Made by a program: the position numbers and the translations under genes. The notes beneath the pieces are model-generated. The model ran no database searches and was not told the origin of the DNA. It saw nothing but the letters and a program-made list of their open reading frames with translations. From Anthoceros angustus (taxonomy: Eukaryota > Streptophyta > Anthocerotopsida > Anthocerotales > Anthocerotaceae), in contig MU008186.1 of the NCBI GenBank assembly GCA_010909165.1, forward strand, positions 620,001-684,000: a stretch of DNA of 64,000 nt, given 5' to 3'. This document shows, piece by piece, positions 52,786-64,000 of the stretch (the stretch's first letter is position 1; the number at the start of each line of letters is the position of its first letter).

Positions 52786-54850
52786 TAGGATTTTGCATAG
52801 GTGGTGCTTAAGTGTGGGCGATGTTCGAAGTACATAGATTTATCATGTGCAAGCGCTTGCTCTGAATGCTGGACTGGAGGTTCAGTCATTGATGAGAATC
52901 ATAGGCTTGCTAAAATTGTTTGTAGCATTGATTATAATAGAAAGCACATGCCTTTATATAGGTAAGGTGGTTAGGAGGTTATAATCATAAGCGATTGTAA
53001 TCAATATAACAACTAACTACCTAAAGAACTAAATAAAGAAACTACTTAGTGCCCTAGAATTAATTAATACTTAATTCTATATGCCCTAGTGAATAGTGCC
53101 CTATTAGGTATATATTTCATCACTCCCACTCACTATGAACTGGGGTGAGGTGATAAAGTATTTTTCTAGCTTCAAAATGAGCTATAATAAACCTAGAATG
53201 CTAACCTAAGCCTTAACTTAAAAGCATTAAGAAAAGGAACAAAAGAAATAAAAGATAAGAGCCACTTAAATAGTTTCCGAAATAAAAAAATCCGGAAAAA
53301 AGGCTTAATCAAAACTTAAATGAGCGGGGGCCAAACGGTCGGTCCCCGTTCATCTCCGTCGCCGACTCGCAGATGTAAGCAGAGATGCGCCCAGACATCT
53401 CGCAAGCTTGGGGGTCCGACCACCAGAAGCGAAGAGGCCACCGTCCAGGAATCGAGAGAGTTTGATTATGGGAGCACCTAGTTCTTGTACCCCTCGCGTC
53501 CCGGGTTCCGACCGTTTCTTTACCTGAGCTAACTTAACTATTGGATTGGTTAGTGACTAACTAGGGTTAGCTTAATCCTGCTCAGTCTAACCTCTAGTTC
53601 TAACCTTGTTTCCTTTGTCAGCTCTAGCGCTATGTCCCAGGCATGCCCCACGCGGCTCCGCGCCATTACTCCTATGCCAACATTTCATCCGACCGATCGT
53701 GTGTCCAAATTCTTCGTTGAGTTCTTTAGCTCGTTGGCTCACGGCGATAGCTGGCCGTGGCAACGGACCACCAACTTTGGTGGTTGGCGGCTATGGCGCC
53801 AAGGAGCCCGCACGCTGTGCGCGCACCGCGTGCATCAAGCGCAGTGCAGCGCCGCCGCACCACGCACCGATCGCGCGCGGTGGTGGCAGTGCCGGCACGC
53901 TGGGCCTGGGATCGCGGCAGTGGTGTCACGGCTTGCCTGCTGCAAAACCGCCGTGGAAGGAAATCGGAGGGGCAGGCACGCCGCGCGACTGCCCTTTCTG
54001 ACGCCACAGGCTGATGCTGCTGTGGAGTCTGTGTCTGCTGCAGGTCCTCCCCAAATGCTGTTGTTAGCAAGAAGAGGTGGATCCACAGCATGGTGACTTT
54101 TGGAGAACACCATCAAAAGATCCAAGTCCATCTCAAAGTCGAAGCCAAGATGGGGTGAGCCCCTGCCAGTTCGCCTACTAGAGACTGCCTTAAGTCCACC
54201 CAATGTGATAGAACTCTCCTCCTCCAAGACTTCAAGCTGGGGAGGATTTCCCAACGATGTTGACGAGGTATCCATGGCACACAATCTGTAGGTCCAAGCA
54301 GAAGATGTTGCTCATAAAGCAGTCGCGCATAGAATGAAGAAAAAGCATTGATTATTGATGTACTGTTGAACTCTTAAATACAGGTTTGAATTAGCAGTTG
54401 AACTACTCAAGCTACTTTACGGTTATTGGTAACTACTTTAACTACACGTAGAACCCTAAGTGAAACGTGCCCTAATCTCCGTTACCCCTAGTCAAGCGAC
54501 AAATTAAACGATTTGTTACAACACTCCCTCGTCATGGATAGGGAGCCACCGGGCCCCTCCGAGATGGCAACCATGTTGCACGCCTGCTTCCAATTGGTGC
54601 TCAGCCTCGTCATGCTGGGAGTTTGAATCCGCCACATGTTGACAGGACCTACTGATCCTAAGCTAGGGCACACGAACAAGGTACCGAGTTCAAACGCCAT
54701 CCGTCATTCTTTCGCCTATCCGATCGCTATAAAGATGAGGCATTGATTTCGTAATTACTAATCCACTATTCGCTATTATCCCGATATCCGCTTATTTCCG
54801 TTATTAGGCTATCCGTCATTTACCCAGATCTAGAACCATGGCTATTCAAA
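52786..54850. other. Unassigned, possibly retroelement-derived region
   Basis: 53,606-54,100 is GC-rich and open in several frames at once (both strands), typical of compositional bias. A minus-strand reading at about 54,276-54,070 (DTSSTSLGNPPQLEVLEEE) is protein-like but unrecognised. 53,030-53,110 repeats ACTTAATTCTA/GTGCCCTA words. No tRNA or rRNA gene was recognised. Confidence 0.3.
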
Positions 54851-54857
54851 CAGCTAT

Positions 54858-57800
54858 GACTAGAAATTCAGAATAGGTAGACAATGTAGGATCCCGTGAA
54901 TCGAATCGGTTTTAGGTAGACGAGTAGTTGGGGCAACCTTCTTGGCCATTCCCCACACTGTGAGCAAAAGGGGAATTGCCTCAAGCAAGACAAATAATCT
55001 TTGTGCGCCAAGTAGCAGCCGACCGTGGAATTTGTGTTGTGGCATTTGGTATCGAGCGCCCGATCCATGAGCCGCTTTGGATCATGTGAACCCCGCAACA
55101 AAAGCCGAGAAATGAGCGATGTCATACCGGGCGGTGATGGAGAAGGCGATCTCCAACGGCAGACACGACAATTCCCGGGGCATTGGGGGTCGGGTGAGAA
55201 GGAGGGTCAACGCCACACCCTACCGAATGATACGGAGTACGAGGCGACACCGCCCAAGGCGCCGCTCCGACCAAACGCCACCCGTGGCACCCCAATCACG
55301 GAGGAGGGCAGCGTGAAGAAGGCGAAGACGCCAGGAACCGCCGCCCCGTAACGCGACCGAGAAGGAGAATTCTGCACGGCTGCAACGCAAGACGACCGGA
55401 CGAGAAGGGACGAGGTCAACCAACGGCAAGATTGGGAAAACCGCACCACAAGAGTGGAACGTACATGTGAGGAAATCACCGGTACCCTCGCTTCCCAAGA
55501 TCGGCAGTTGAAAGAGGTAGAGGCCACGATGCACCGCATCGAGACCCAGGTAGGCGAAAGCCAGGCGCGGGTAGAACGCCAACTTGAAGGTAGCGCAAGC
55601 TGGGCCACACGGAGCAGACACACCCCGCAAAGAATAACAAAGTGTGACACGTTAGGTACGAAACACCAAGAAACCATTTCCTCACATTTTGAAACCGCCA
55701 CCCATTTCGGAGATCGGCGGAAGAAATTAGCGGGGCCGCCCAGCCTCGGGGCCGAGGCTGACCCGGACGCGACGGGGACCCGAGGGATGACGAGGAAGCT
55801 CAAGAAATTGTTAACCTACAACCAAAGTAGAAGGAGAATCCGAAATCCAAGCCTTGGTGAGAAGGCTTCATCCGATGCGATATGAGAACCAAGCCCAAAA
55901 GGTAGGTCCTCACCTGAACTTGGATCTATGGAAGACGAGCTAATCCCATTCAAGTCCAGGAGCCTGTTGGACAAGGACCTGCAGCGAAAGATCAAAACCA
56001 CGACTTTCGATGGCTCAAACAAAGAAGCACAACACACCTACGATTGATCGACAAGATGGACAAGTACCTGGGTCAAGCGACAAGGACGACTCCAGAGGAT
56101 CCAATTTTGTGTTATGAGCCCCGAGGGTATGCGATCGTTGGTGGGCGATAATGGAACGCTGTGGACCTCGGATGGCACCACCAATCCTCTCCTGACGGTG
56201 TTCCGCCACCCTTTCTCGACACAATTCCTACCAACAACCACCGGAGAGACTTATATCACTTAATTCAACTATCACTCAAAGAACTACGGTCCGAGAGTCT
56301 GCGGGTTCCTGCACTCACCCTCGACATGCCAAGGTTAGATGAAGAATAAGGTAGAGAAGTTCATCGACGGCCGAGGTGAGCTCAGTAAGTATGTATACCG
56401 ACTAGTCCTGCTACATTGGTAGACGCCATGAAGGCAAATATCAACTACGGACCAACAAGTATAAATACCGCCTCACCCACAAAGAAATAGGGGAAGCAAG
56501 TTTGCACAAGCCAGCGACAAGAAACCCACGCTCAAGATACATCGACTATATTGTGAGAAACAGTATACCACGAGAAGAAGTTGTGCTTTACCTGTGCTCT
56601 CACCGATCATGCCTCCAAGACCGCCCCCATCGAAAAGATTTCTTTGCTTGGCTCAAAGAGGTGGCAGCCCCCCTGACCGGCGCCCACCGCCAAGCACAAT
56701 CATGCTATCCGGACCGAGGAAGAGCTCAACTCCATGACGACACACAAGCCTCAGCCAAGGCAATCAGATACACCAGAAGGACATACCGCGATGCATCTCC
56801 GCGCCTGCTCAGAAACTCCCGTAGGTCTGCGGATATGAAAGCGCCGCCACCATCTGTGAGCTAGCCACAATTACATCGCCTGGCCGGTGCAGGAAGAGCC
56901 GGACTAGAAATTTCGAATAATAGGTAGACAATGTAGGATCCCGTGAATCGAATCGGTTTTAGGTAGACGAGTAGTTGGGGCAACCTTCTTGGCCATTCCC
57001 CACACTGTGAGCAAAGGGGAATTGCCTCAAGCAAGACAAATAATTCAGCGCCAAGTAGCCCAACAACAGACTGCGGAATTTCCGTGTTGTGGCATTTGGT
57101 ATCGAGCGCCCGATCCATGAGTCCGCTTGTTGGCACAGAACCCCGCAACAAAAGCCAAGAAATGAGCGATGTCATACCTCGCGGTGATGGAGAAGGCGAT
57201 CTCCAACGCGCGACGATGACAATCTCCGGGGCATTGGGGTCGGGTGAGAAGGAGGGTCAACGCCGACACCCGCCAGACACGGAGTACGAGGCGACACCGC
57301 CCAAGGCGCGGTCGACCGAAACGCTACCCGTGGCTGGCACCCCAATCACGGAGGAGGGCAGCGTGAAGAAGGCGAAGACGCTGGAACCGCCCCGTAACGC
57401 GACCGAGAAGGAGAATTTCGCAACGCAAGACGACCGGACGAGAAGGGACGAGGTCAACCAACGGCAAGATTGGGAAAACCGCACCACAAGAGTGGAACGA
57501 TATGTGAGGAAATCACCGTACCCTCGCTTCCCAAGATCGGCAGCTGAAAGAGGTAGAGGCCACCATGCACCCATCGAGACCTGTAGGCGAAAGCCGTGCT
57601 GGTAGAACGCCAACTTGAAGCAGCTGCAAGCGCCACACGGAGCAGGACACACCAACCTGCAAAGAATAGCCCCACTGTGTGACACGTTAGGTACGGAAAC
57701 ACCAAGAAACCATTTCCCTCACACATTTTGAAACCGCCACCCAGATTTGGAGATCGGCGGAAGAAATTAGCGGGGCCTCGGCCTAGTTCTCGGCCGAGGC

Positions 57801-58950
57801 TGACCCGGACGCGACGGGGACCCGAGGGATGACGAGGAAGCTCAAGAAATTGGGTTAACCCACAACTGTAGAAGGAGAATCCGAAATCCAAGCCTTGGTG
57901 AGAAGGCTTCATCCGATGCGATATGAGAACTACGAAGCCCAAAAGGTAGGTCCTCACCGAACTTGGATCCGTGGAAGACGAGCTAATCCCATTCAAGTCT
58001 GGAGCCTGGACAAGGAGGACCCGCAGAAAGATCAAAACCACGACTTTCGATGGCTCAAACAAAGAAGCACAACACACCCACGATTGATCGACAAGATGGA
58101 CAAGTACCTGGGTCAAGCGACAAGGACGACTCCAGGATCCAATTTTGTGTTATGAGCCCCGAGGGTATGCGTATCGTTGGTGGGCGATAATGGAACGCTG
58201 TGGACCTCGGATGGCACCACCAATCCTCTCCTGACGGTGTTCCGCCACCCTTTCTCGACACAATTCCTACCAACAACCACCGGAGAGACTTATATCACTT
58301 AATTCAACTATCACTCAAAGAACTACGGTCCGAGAGTCTGCGGGTTCCTGCACTCACCCTCGACATGCCAAGGTTAGATGAAGAATAAGGTAGAGAAGTT
58401 CATCGACGGGCCGAGGTGAGCTCAGTAAGTATGTATACCGACTAGTCCTGCTACATTGGTAGACGCCATGAAGGCGCTATCAACTACGGACCAACAAGTA
58501 TAAATACCGCCTCACCCACAAAGAAATAGGGGAAGCAAGTTTGCACAAGCCAGCGACAAGAAACCCACGCTCAAGATACATCGACTATATTGTGAGAAAC
58601 AGTATACCACGAGAAGAAGTTGTGCTTTACCTGTGCTCTCACCGATCATGCCTCCAAGACCGCCCCCATCGAAAAGATTTCTTTGCTTGGCTCAAAGAGG
58701 TGGCAGCCCCCTGACCGGCGCCCACCGCCAAGCACAATCATGCTATCCGGACCGAGGAAGAGCTCAACTCCATGACGACACAAGCCTCAGCCAAGGCAAT
58801 CAGATACACCAGAAGGACATACCGCGATGCATCTCCGCGCCTGCTCAGAAACTCCCGTAGGTCTGCGGATATGAAAGCGCCGCCACCATCTGTGAGCTAG
58901 CCACAATTACATCGCCTGGCCGGTGCAGGAAGAGCCGGACTAGAAATACA
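54858..58950. repeat. Tandem duplication of LTR end, primer site and gag (about 2.05 kb each)
   Basis: 54,858-56,904 is repeated at 56,905-58,950. The junction lies at GACTAGAAAT, present at the start of unit 1, at the joint and at the end of unit 2, so a short-homology mechanism is likely. Unit 2 carries many small internal deletions. Confidence 0.9.
55047..55057 (+). promoter_or_regulatory. Likely primer-binding site of a Ty3/gypsy element
   Basis: TGGTATCGAGC resembles the initiator-Met-tRNA primer site TGGTATCAGAGC of plant LTR elements, with one base missing, and lies directly before the gag-like reading. It is duplicated at 57,097. Confidence 0.6.
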
Positions 58951-60721
58951 TGACACCGGCCACTATTCAACGGTGGTTACGCAGACTCAACTAACGAGAC
59001 ACCAAAGAAGGAAGAATGGATGTAGGTGGTCCTTACCTTCCCGTGCGTATGAGGAGAAGCTTCGCCACCGCCATGCCCAACCTCTCGCCACGACATTATC
59101 CTCGGAAACCGTGGATGGCAGCCCACCACCACCGAAAGTGGACTGGGCCACCAACGAGGTGGTGCCGACGAAACTCCCAACAACTTGTTATGCAAGGGAG
59201 AGCCACCTCCGACAAACACTTGTATGCGGTTTCAATTTTGAATAAAGCCACCGAGGGCATTTCCTATACATAGCACGGCTAAAACGAGTGTTACCACTAG
59301 AGGGCACCGAATCCCGGCCGCAAAATGTAAGGAACAGGAAGCTCGCCATCTCGAACCGCGAGGAAACGCTACATGATTTCCGTGACGCTTTTGCAGAGCC
59401 CATGTAACTCCCCCGACGGGTCGCTGACCACCGGATCGAACTCCCACCGGCATAAACCGTTAGCATTCCTCCTGCTGTAACCTCACCACAGAAAGCGAGG
59501 AGATCAAGAGGTGTGGATGACCTCCGCAGAGGGGTTTGTCAAAACGTCCTGCCTCCCTGCTCGTGCACCCGGGCCCTATCAGAGCCAAGCCCGACGGCAC
59601 CGGCGCCCGCATCGACACGGCCTTGAATAAAGCAACAAGTGAGGAATGTTTACCAAATGCCACTTGACGACGAACTCGACTTGCACGCATGGAGCCACTC
59701 TCTTCACGAAGATAGACCTCCGCCCGGCTTCCACCAGATCCGAATTCATGAAGGGATGAGTACAAGACCGCTGACCTTCGACATGGACATTTCGAGTTTG
59801 TAGTCATGCCTTCTGACTCACCAACGCCCGCCACTTTTCAATGTATGCAGGAGATATTGCGCTGTTTCGGGCGGGAGTCGGGCATTCCTCGACGACATAT
59901 TGATCTATTCCACGATGCAGACGACATCGGTTAGGTGGAACAGTCGCATCGATTTTGCATACACCACAAACCGCCGCAAAGAAAAGCAAATGCGCCTTTT
60001 ATGCGCATCGAAAAGTAATACACTGCAAGTCATCGCTAAAGGGATCCAGTGTCGACACTGAAAAATCAAAGCTATCCAGAGTGGCCGCCTCAGACCTCTC
60101 GCAACTCCGAGGGTTCCTCGCATGGCAGTGTTTTTACAGCTTTATACGGACTTCAAAGAAGATAGCCGCCCCGCTACCAACGACTTCGCCAACCCATGTG
60201 GAAAACCTCCTGCTCGGCTACAGCCCAAGCCTTCGACAACATGAAGGCCTCGGCCAAGACCGCACCTATAATCGCTATGGCGGATCCCACCAAGACCTTA
60301 TACAGGCATGACTGCACCGACGTACTGAGCGCTCACACAACACGGACGGCCCGTAGCCTTCGAGTCCAAAGCTCCAAGGCGCCAAATTTTAACTACCCCT
60401 GGCCCACGATGGAGATGCCGGCAGTGGTCCATGCCCTCCGTGCTCGGGCGCCACTACCTATTGGGGACGAAGTTACCGCTTCACCGACCACCATTCATTA
60501 CGCTTCTTTTCATGCCTCACCTCAACACCAGCAAAACGCCATGAGTACCGCAGATTTCAACTCGACATCAAGTATGTCTCGGGAAGTTTAACGTTGTGGC
60601 CGACGCCTCACCGCCGTGCTTGCGCCTCATGATCACACACTGGACACCATCGGACAGTCCGCGACGCAATACCTCATGACCCTCACCATAACTATACAAA
60701 GACCTCATGATGTATGCTCGT

Positions 60722-60962
60722 GGGGTATTCCAGACTCACCCAACAAGATACTTTACGCGACGCTTGCATCTACAGGAAGGGCAGATCGGTCATTCCACAT
60801 CACCGCAACCTCAAGCGGGCTATCCTCCATGACCTCATGAGATGCTCGGGGTATTCGCACTCACCCAACAAGATACTTTACGCGACGCTTGCATCTACAG
60901 GAAGGCGCATCGGTCATTCCACATCACCGCAGTAACCTCAAGCGGGCTATCCTCCATGACCT
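60722..60962. repeat. Short tandem duplication at the integrase start
   Basis: A unit of about 120 bp containing DACIYRKG (ahead of the zinc-binding region) and ending CTATCCTCCATGACC occurs twice in a row (60,722-60,842 and 60,846-60,962). Confidence 0.85.
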
Positions 60963-61690
60963 TCACCCCTCACCGGCCGACACCTTGGTATAGACAAGAC
61001 CCATGCTCGAGTAAGAGAGCATTTCACCGGTATGGTCTCCGGACGGATTGCATCGACCGGGTCCGATCTCGCACTCCCGCCAACAGCAAAACCGATCACC
61101 AAAAAACTCCAGCAAGTACAACCCTCGCAGATACCGGATGGCGATTGCTCAATTCCATGGACTTTATCACACACTTACCCGGACACGAAAGCCGCGATTC
61201 CGTCTGGTGGTGATGGACCTGCCAAGACGCTACTGGCCCAAGGGCCCACCATCACACGGGCCCGGGTTGGCGACCTTATTCTTACGCGAGATCTTCCGCC
61301 TCCATGGCTGCCCCGAGAGCATCGCCTCCGGCTGTGGACGCCAAATTCACCTCCGTTTTGGCGGACCTTCACCGAAACCCCAGATGGCACAACACCTATC
61401 TTTTCACCGCCATCCTAATCTGGCCGACGGAGAAATGTAACCAAGTGTTAGAAGATATGTTCGCCACTTCACACATGACAAGGTGGTAGGTGGAAGAGAT
61501 GCCGCCTTGTTGAATATGCTTACAACACCTCCCGACACGCCCGCCATCGGGTGTCGCCCTTTTAAGCCGCTCTATGGCGAAACTCAGCCTGGCTTTGGCC
61601 GCCCACCAAGAACGGTGGAGTAGTGTGGAACGCAAAGTTTGGGCAACCAGCCCAAAAGAGTTCAAGACAAACAAGTTTGATTTTTTTGGC

Positions 61691-62090
61691 TAGGAACGAT
61701 TGAAGAGGAGCATGCCAAGAAATTTTCGAGAATCTTGAAGGAGTTGTAGGATATTGTTAGGAAGATGAAGAGGATATCCCTGTGAAGAAGAACGGGTCAA
61801 ACGACCCCATTTGGCGGTGAGGGCAGAAGGTAGGTCAGATCATCACCGTAGGTCGCCACACACGCCGGTAGGTCGAGAAGGAAGCATTACCGCGTAAGTC
61901 CACCGTGTAGGTCGAAATCAAAAAGGAAATTTAGAATAGAGGGGGATATCCACTATATATGCTCACCAATAGGGAATAAATATATAGAGTAATTAGAAGC
62001 GTTAATTAGGATAGCGGGATAGGAAAATAGGTAGTTTAGATAGAATTAGGATTTTGGAATGATGAATCCAATCTAGGGTTGCGCACCGGC
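61691..62090. other. Possible 3' end of the Ty3/gypsy element
   Basis: Non-coding. GTAGGTCG-type words recur at 61,830, 61,850, 61,870 and 61,910. TATATATGCTC at about 61,955 might be LTR promoter text, but no left LTR partner was matched. Confidence 0.3.
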
Positions 62091-64000
62091 GTACATCCAA
62101 AGGAGGCAAAGTGCGCGACCGCGCCTCCACTTCAAGAGCTAGAACGAGAGCTGGAGTTGGAGCGTAAGACGCAAGGAAGGAAAGCGCCATCGCCAGCAAG
62201 CCGAGCGAGGCGGAGCCGCGCGCGCCCATCGAAAGGACCGACCAGACAAAGAGGAGAGAAGGAAGAAAGCGAGTACCGAAGCAAGGAAGGGAGCTCACCA
62301 CGCCAACCACTGGAAGAGGAAGTGTGAAGCGAACCAAGAAGGCGAGCACTTGGAGAGTCGGGCGGTAAAATTGAGAGCGGGAAGAGCGAGAATCGGCGAC
62401 CGCCTCAAGGAAGGAAGGGCCACGGAGAGAAGGTTGGCAGCAGGAACATTCAAGCCGCTAACGTGCTGAAGGAGTGTGTTACCGCAACAAGGAAGAGGTG
62501 AAGTGTGAAATTTTGAAGCTCTCAAATTGAGAGTAATTTCCTTCCTTGTGAGCTTGGGAAGGCCACCATGCCTCGAGCTGGAAAGGCAAGGGAAGGAGCC
62601 GCCGCAAGGCTCTTCCTCGAGGAGGAAAGGAAAGAAGGAGCACCTGTGAGGGGTGAGGTCGAAATGCCTCAATTCACTTGCTTTGGCAGCTCAACCCCGA
62701 GATTTGGTTGATTTTCGAAGGGGGAGGAGGAGAACATCCAACTAGGATGGGTGTATGGCCGCCAATGGGCCTACACCAATTTGGAATTGATTGAGGAGTG
62801 TTACATCAACCTCCATCAATCGGAAGCGCCTGCCGCACCGGAGAGGAATGCTAACGGATCCGCTGCTGTGGACACAAGTATTCGATGTGTGTATGGAAGA
62901 CCGGAGGAGGAGAGCTCGAATTGCTCTCTCGAAAGGTCGAATGGAGGGAAGAGGACATCTCCGACATCCCGCAGAGTTCCTTGACATGATGGATGGAGGA
63001 GTGAAAGCCCACGCCAAGAATGGTCGGAAGACCGAGAGCATCAAGGAGTCAAGTGGAGGCTCTTCGCAAAGATTGTGCTGGGGTTGGTAAATTACCAACG
63101 CACTTCTTATTTCAAAGACCAACTTCCTCCAATTTTGTGGAAGATTTCCATGGGAGCCAAGCCGGATTGGGGACTATCATGTATGAGGCCTACATCCACC
63201 ATCGAGAAGCTCCTCAAGCCAAATTCGTGGATGAGGAAGGCCAAGGCCTGCTACCTTAGCACCTATTTGGTGCATGGGAAACCGAGGGACTTCTCACAAG
63301 CAAGGAGCTTGAAGATGCATGGCATCCCTTTGAGGTCATCCACTCCACCGAGGTTGGAAAAGGCCTTTACCTTTGCATTGCGAAGACGGTGGGAGGTCGA
63401 CTCCACAAGCATGCTAGAAGCAAGAGGAGAAGATGCGAGGCAACAAGGTTGCCGAGTGGGAATCTTTCCCCACAGTGAGCAAGCAAGGGAGAGGAGCAAG
63501 AAGCGCCGAGGAAGGCCGAATGGTGGTCTATGAGAGAAGGACCACAGTGAGGGGTGATACCAGAGTGGGGAGTCCCCACCATCTCCTTTGTGCCTACGAG
63601 AGAGGCACCCGGCTGCACTACCTAGGGAGGCGCCCACCCAAGGGGTGGGCACCATGGTAGGCGCCACCATGGTAGGTAGGCGATCACAGGGGGAGCAGCC
63701 GGGTAGGGCACCCCACGCCAGCAGCCCCCACGCAGGGAAGGGGAGAAGAACGCGAGGCCGTGAAGGCCGAGGCCACCATCTCCGCTACTGGGTGGGAGAG
63801 CGGATGGAGCGACGGAAGGGACCAAGGCCAGCTGATGGCCCGAAAGGTGTGAGAGCTGGAAATTTCCAAAGAAGAAGTGAGGGGTGGAATTAGGACCCCT
63901 AGGAGAATTGCCGGAGCTTGTGAAGCACTCACCGTGGATTTGAAGGGGCTAGGGACCTAGCAGCCTCCTTGTGGGCATGCCAAGAGGAAGTGAAATCTCA
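62091..64000. other. Unassigned GC/purine-rich region
   Basis: Several frames are open on both strands because of composition. A plus-strand reading at about 63,050-63,440 (GKLPTHFLFQRPTSSNFVEDF, then HHREAPQAKFVDEEGQG, one stop, then KELEDAWHPFEVIHSTEVGKGLYLCIAK) looks protein-like and may be retroelement gag or a host relic; the family was not recognised. 63,590-63,690 has short CACCATGGTAGGCG repeats. Confidence 0.3.

Larger units (their letters stand above)
55047..61690 (+). mobile_element. Decayed Ty3/gypsy retrotransposon
   Basis: After the primer site, a gag-like region (from about 55,110: MSDVIPGG, later coiled-coil-like stretches rich in Glu/Arg/Gln) is present twice. Pol follows from about 59,360: a pre-RT string (HDFRDAF, DHRIELPP), an RT part at 59,695-59,860 (LFTKIDLR, HQIRIHEG, FEFVVMP, LTNA), FLDDILIYS at about 59,883, then the integrase from about 60,720 (KPITKK, MDFITHLP, LFLREIFRLHGCPESI, VLEDM). 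Frame changes are frequent and no unit is continuous, so it is inactive. The right LTR was not identified. Domains are named from family motifs only. Confidence 0.85.

Noticed and set aside
53606-54290. Several overlapping GC-rich reading frames
   Set aside because: Open on both strands at once without recognisable motifs; taken as composition bias.
54530-54660. Possible tRNA-like stretch
   Set aside because: A GTTTGAATCCGCC-like loop is suggested, but no acceptor stem pairing or anticodon arm could be drawn.
62091-63900. Genes in the purine-rich right end
   Set aside because: Multiple frames are open but none has an identifiable domain, splice structure or unambiguous start; left unassigned.

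Overview
The window is nuclear DNA from a land plant. It carries spliced GT-AG genes of plant-specific or plant-expanded families (CYP71-clan cytochromes P450, a leucine-rich-repeat receptor kinase, SAUR auxin-response proteins, an HVA22-like protein, a GDSL lipase, PPR and BEACH fragments), Ty1/copia and Ty3/gypsy remnants, foldback elements and long simple repeats. The species is not recognisable; a seed-free plant is possible but I cannot prove it.

Layout. 1-31,210 is a cytochrome P450 cluster with two P450 types in opposite orientation (type A on +, type B on -). It is dominated by a tandem duplication: 1-12,917 and 18,395-30,628 are nearly identical. Each copy holds, in order, a type B P450 (-), BEACH and PPR gene debris (-), a foldback repeat half, an AT-rich stretch, a 750-bp purine microsatellite, P450 A1 (+), a decayed type B remnant (-) and P450 A2 (+). 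Only A2 of the second copy (29,231-31,210, four exons, 519 aa) reads cleanly. Most other copies are broken by single-base changes in homopolymers, often at different places in the two copies, so uncorrected assembly error or uncollapsed haplotypes must be considered before calling them pseudogenes. 13-18 kb is a graveyard of further P450 and PPR pieces.

31-42 kb is the conventional gene-bearing part: a copia RT scrap; an intact LRR receptor kinase (33,317-36,944) whose catalytic HRD motif reads Tyr-Gly-Asn; two tandem SAUR genes that share a promoter with a spaced inverted repeat just upstream of the TATA box; and an intact eight-exon HVA22-like gene on the minus strand (40,614-42,119). Immediately upstream of HVA22 is an array of about 200-bp foldback units, followed by an inverted, partly amplified copy of the HVA22 5' end.

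44.5-64 kb is mostly mobile or decayed DNA: a foldback element, a P450 pseudogene, a copia RNase H domain split by a 2.5-kb element with terminal inverted repeats, a MITE-like inverted repeat, a single-exon GDSL-lipase-like gene (50,663-52,054) with an Asn-to-Asp change in a catalytic block, minisatellites, and a decayed Ty3/gypsy element (about 55.0-61.7 kb) whose LTR end, primer site and gag region are tandemly duplicated. The final 2 kb is unassigned. No operon-like or clearly cooperating system is visible; the P450 cluster is the only group that could share a pathway, and its substrates are unknown.
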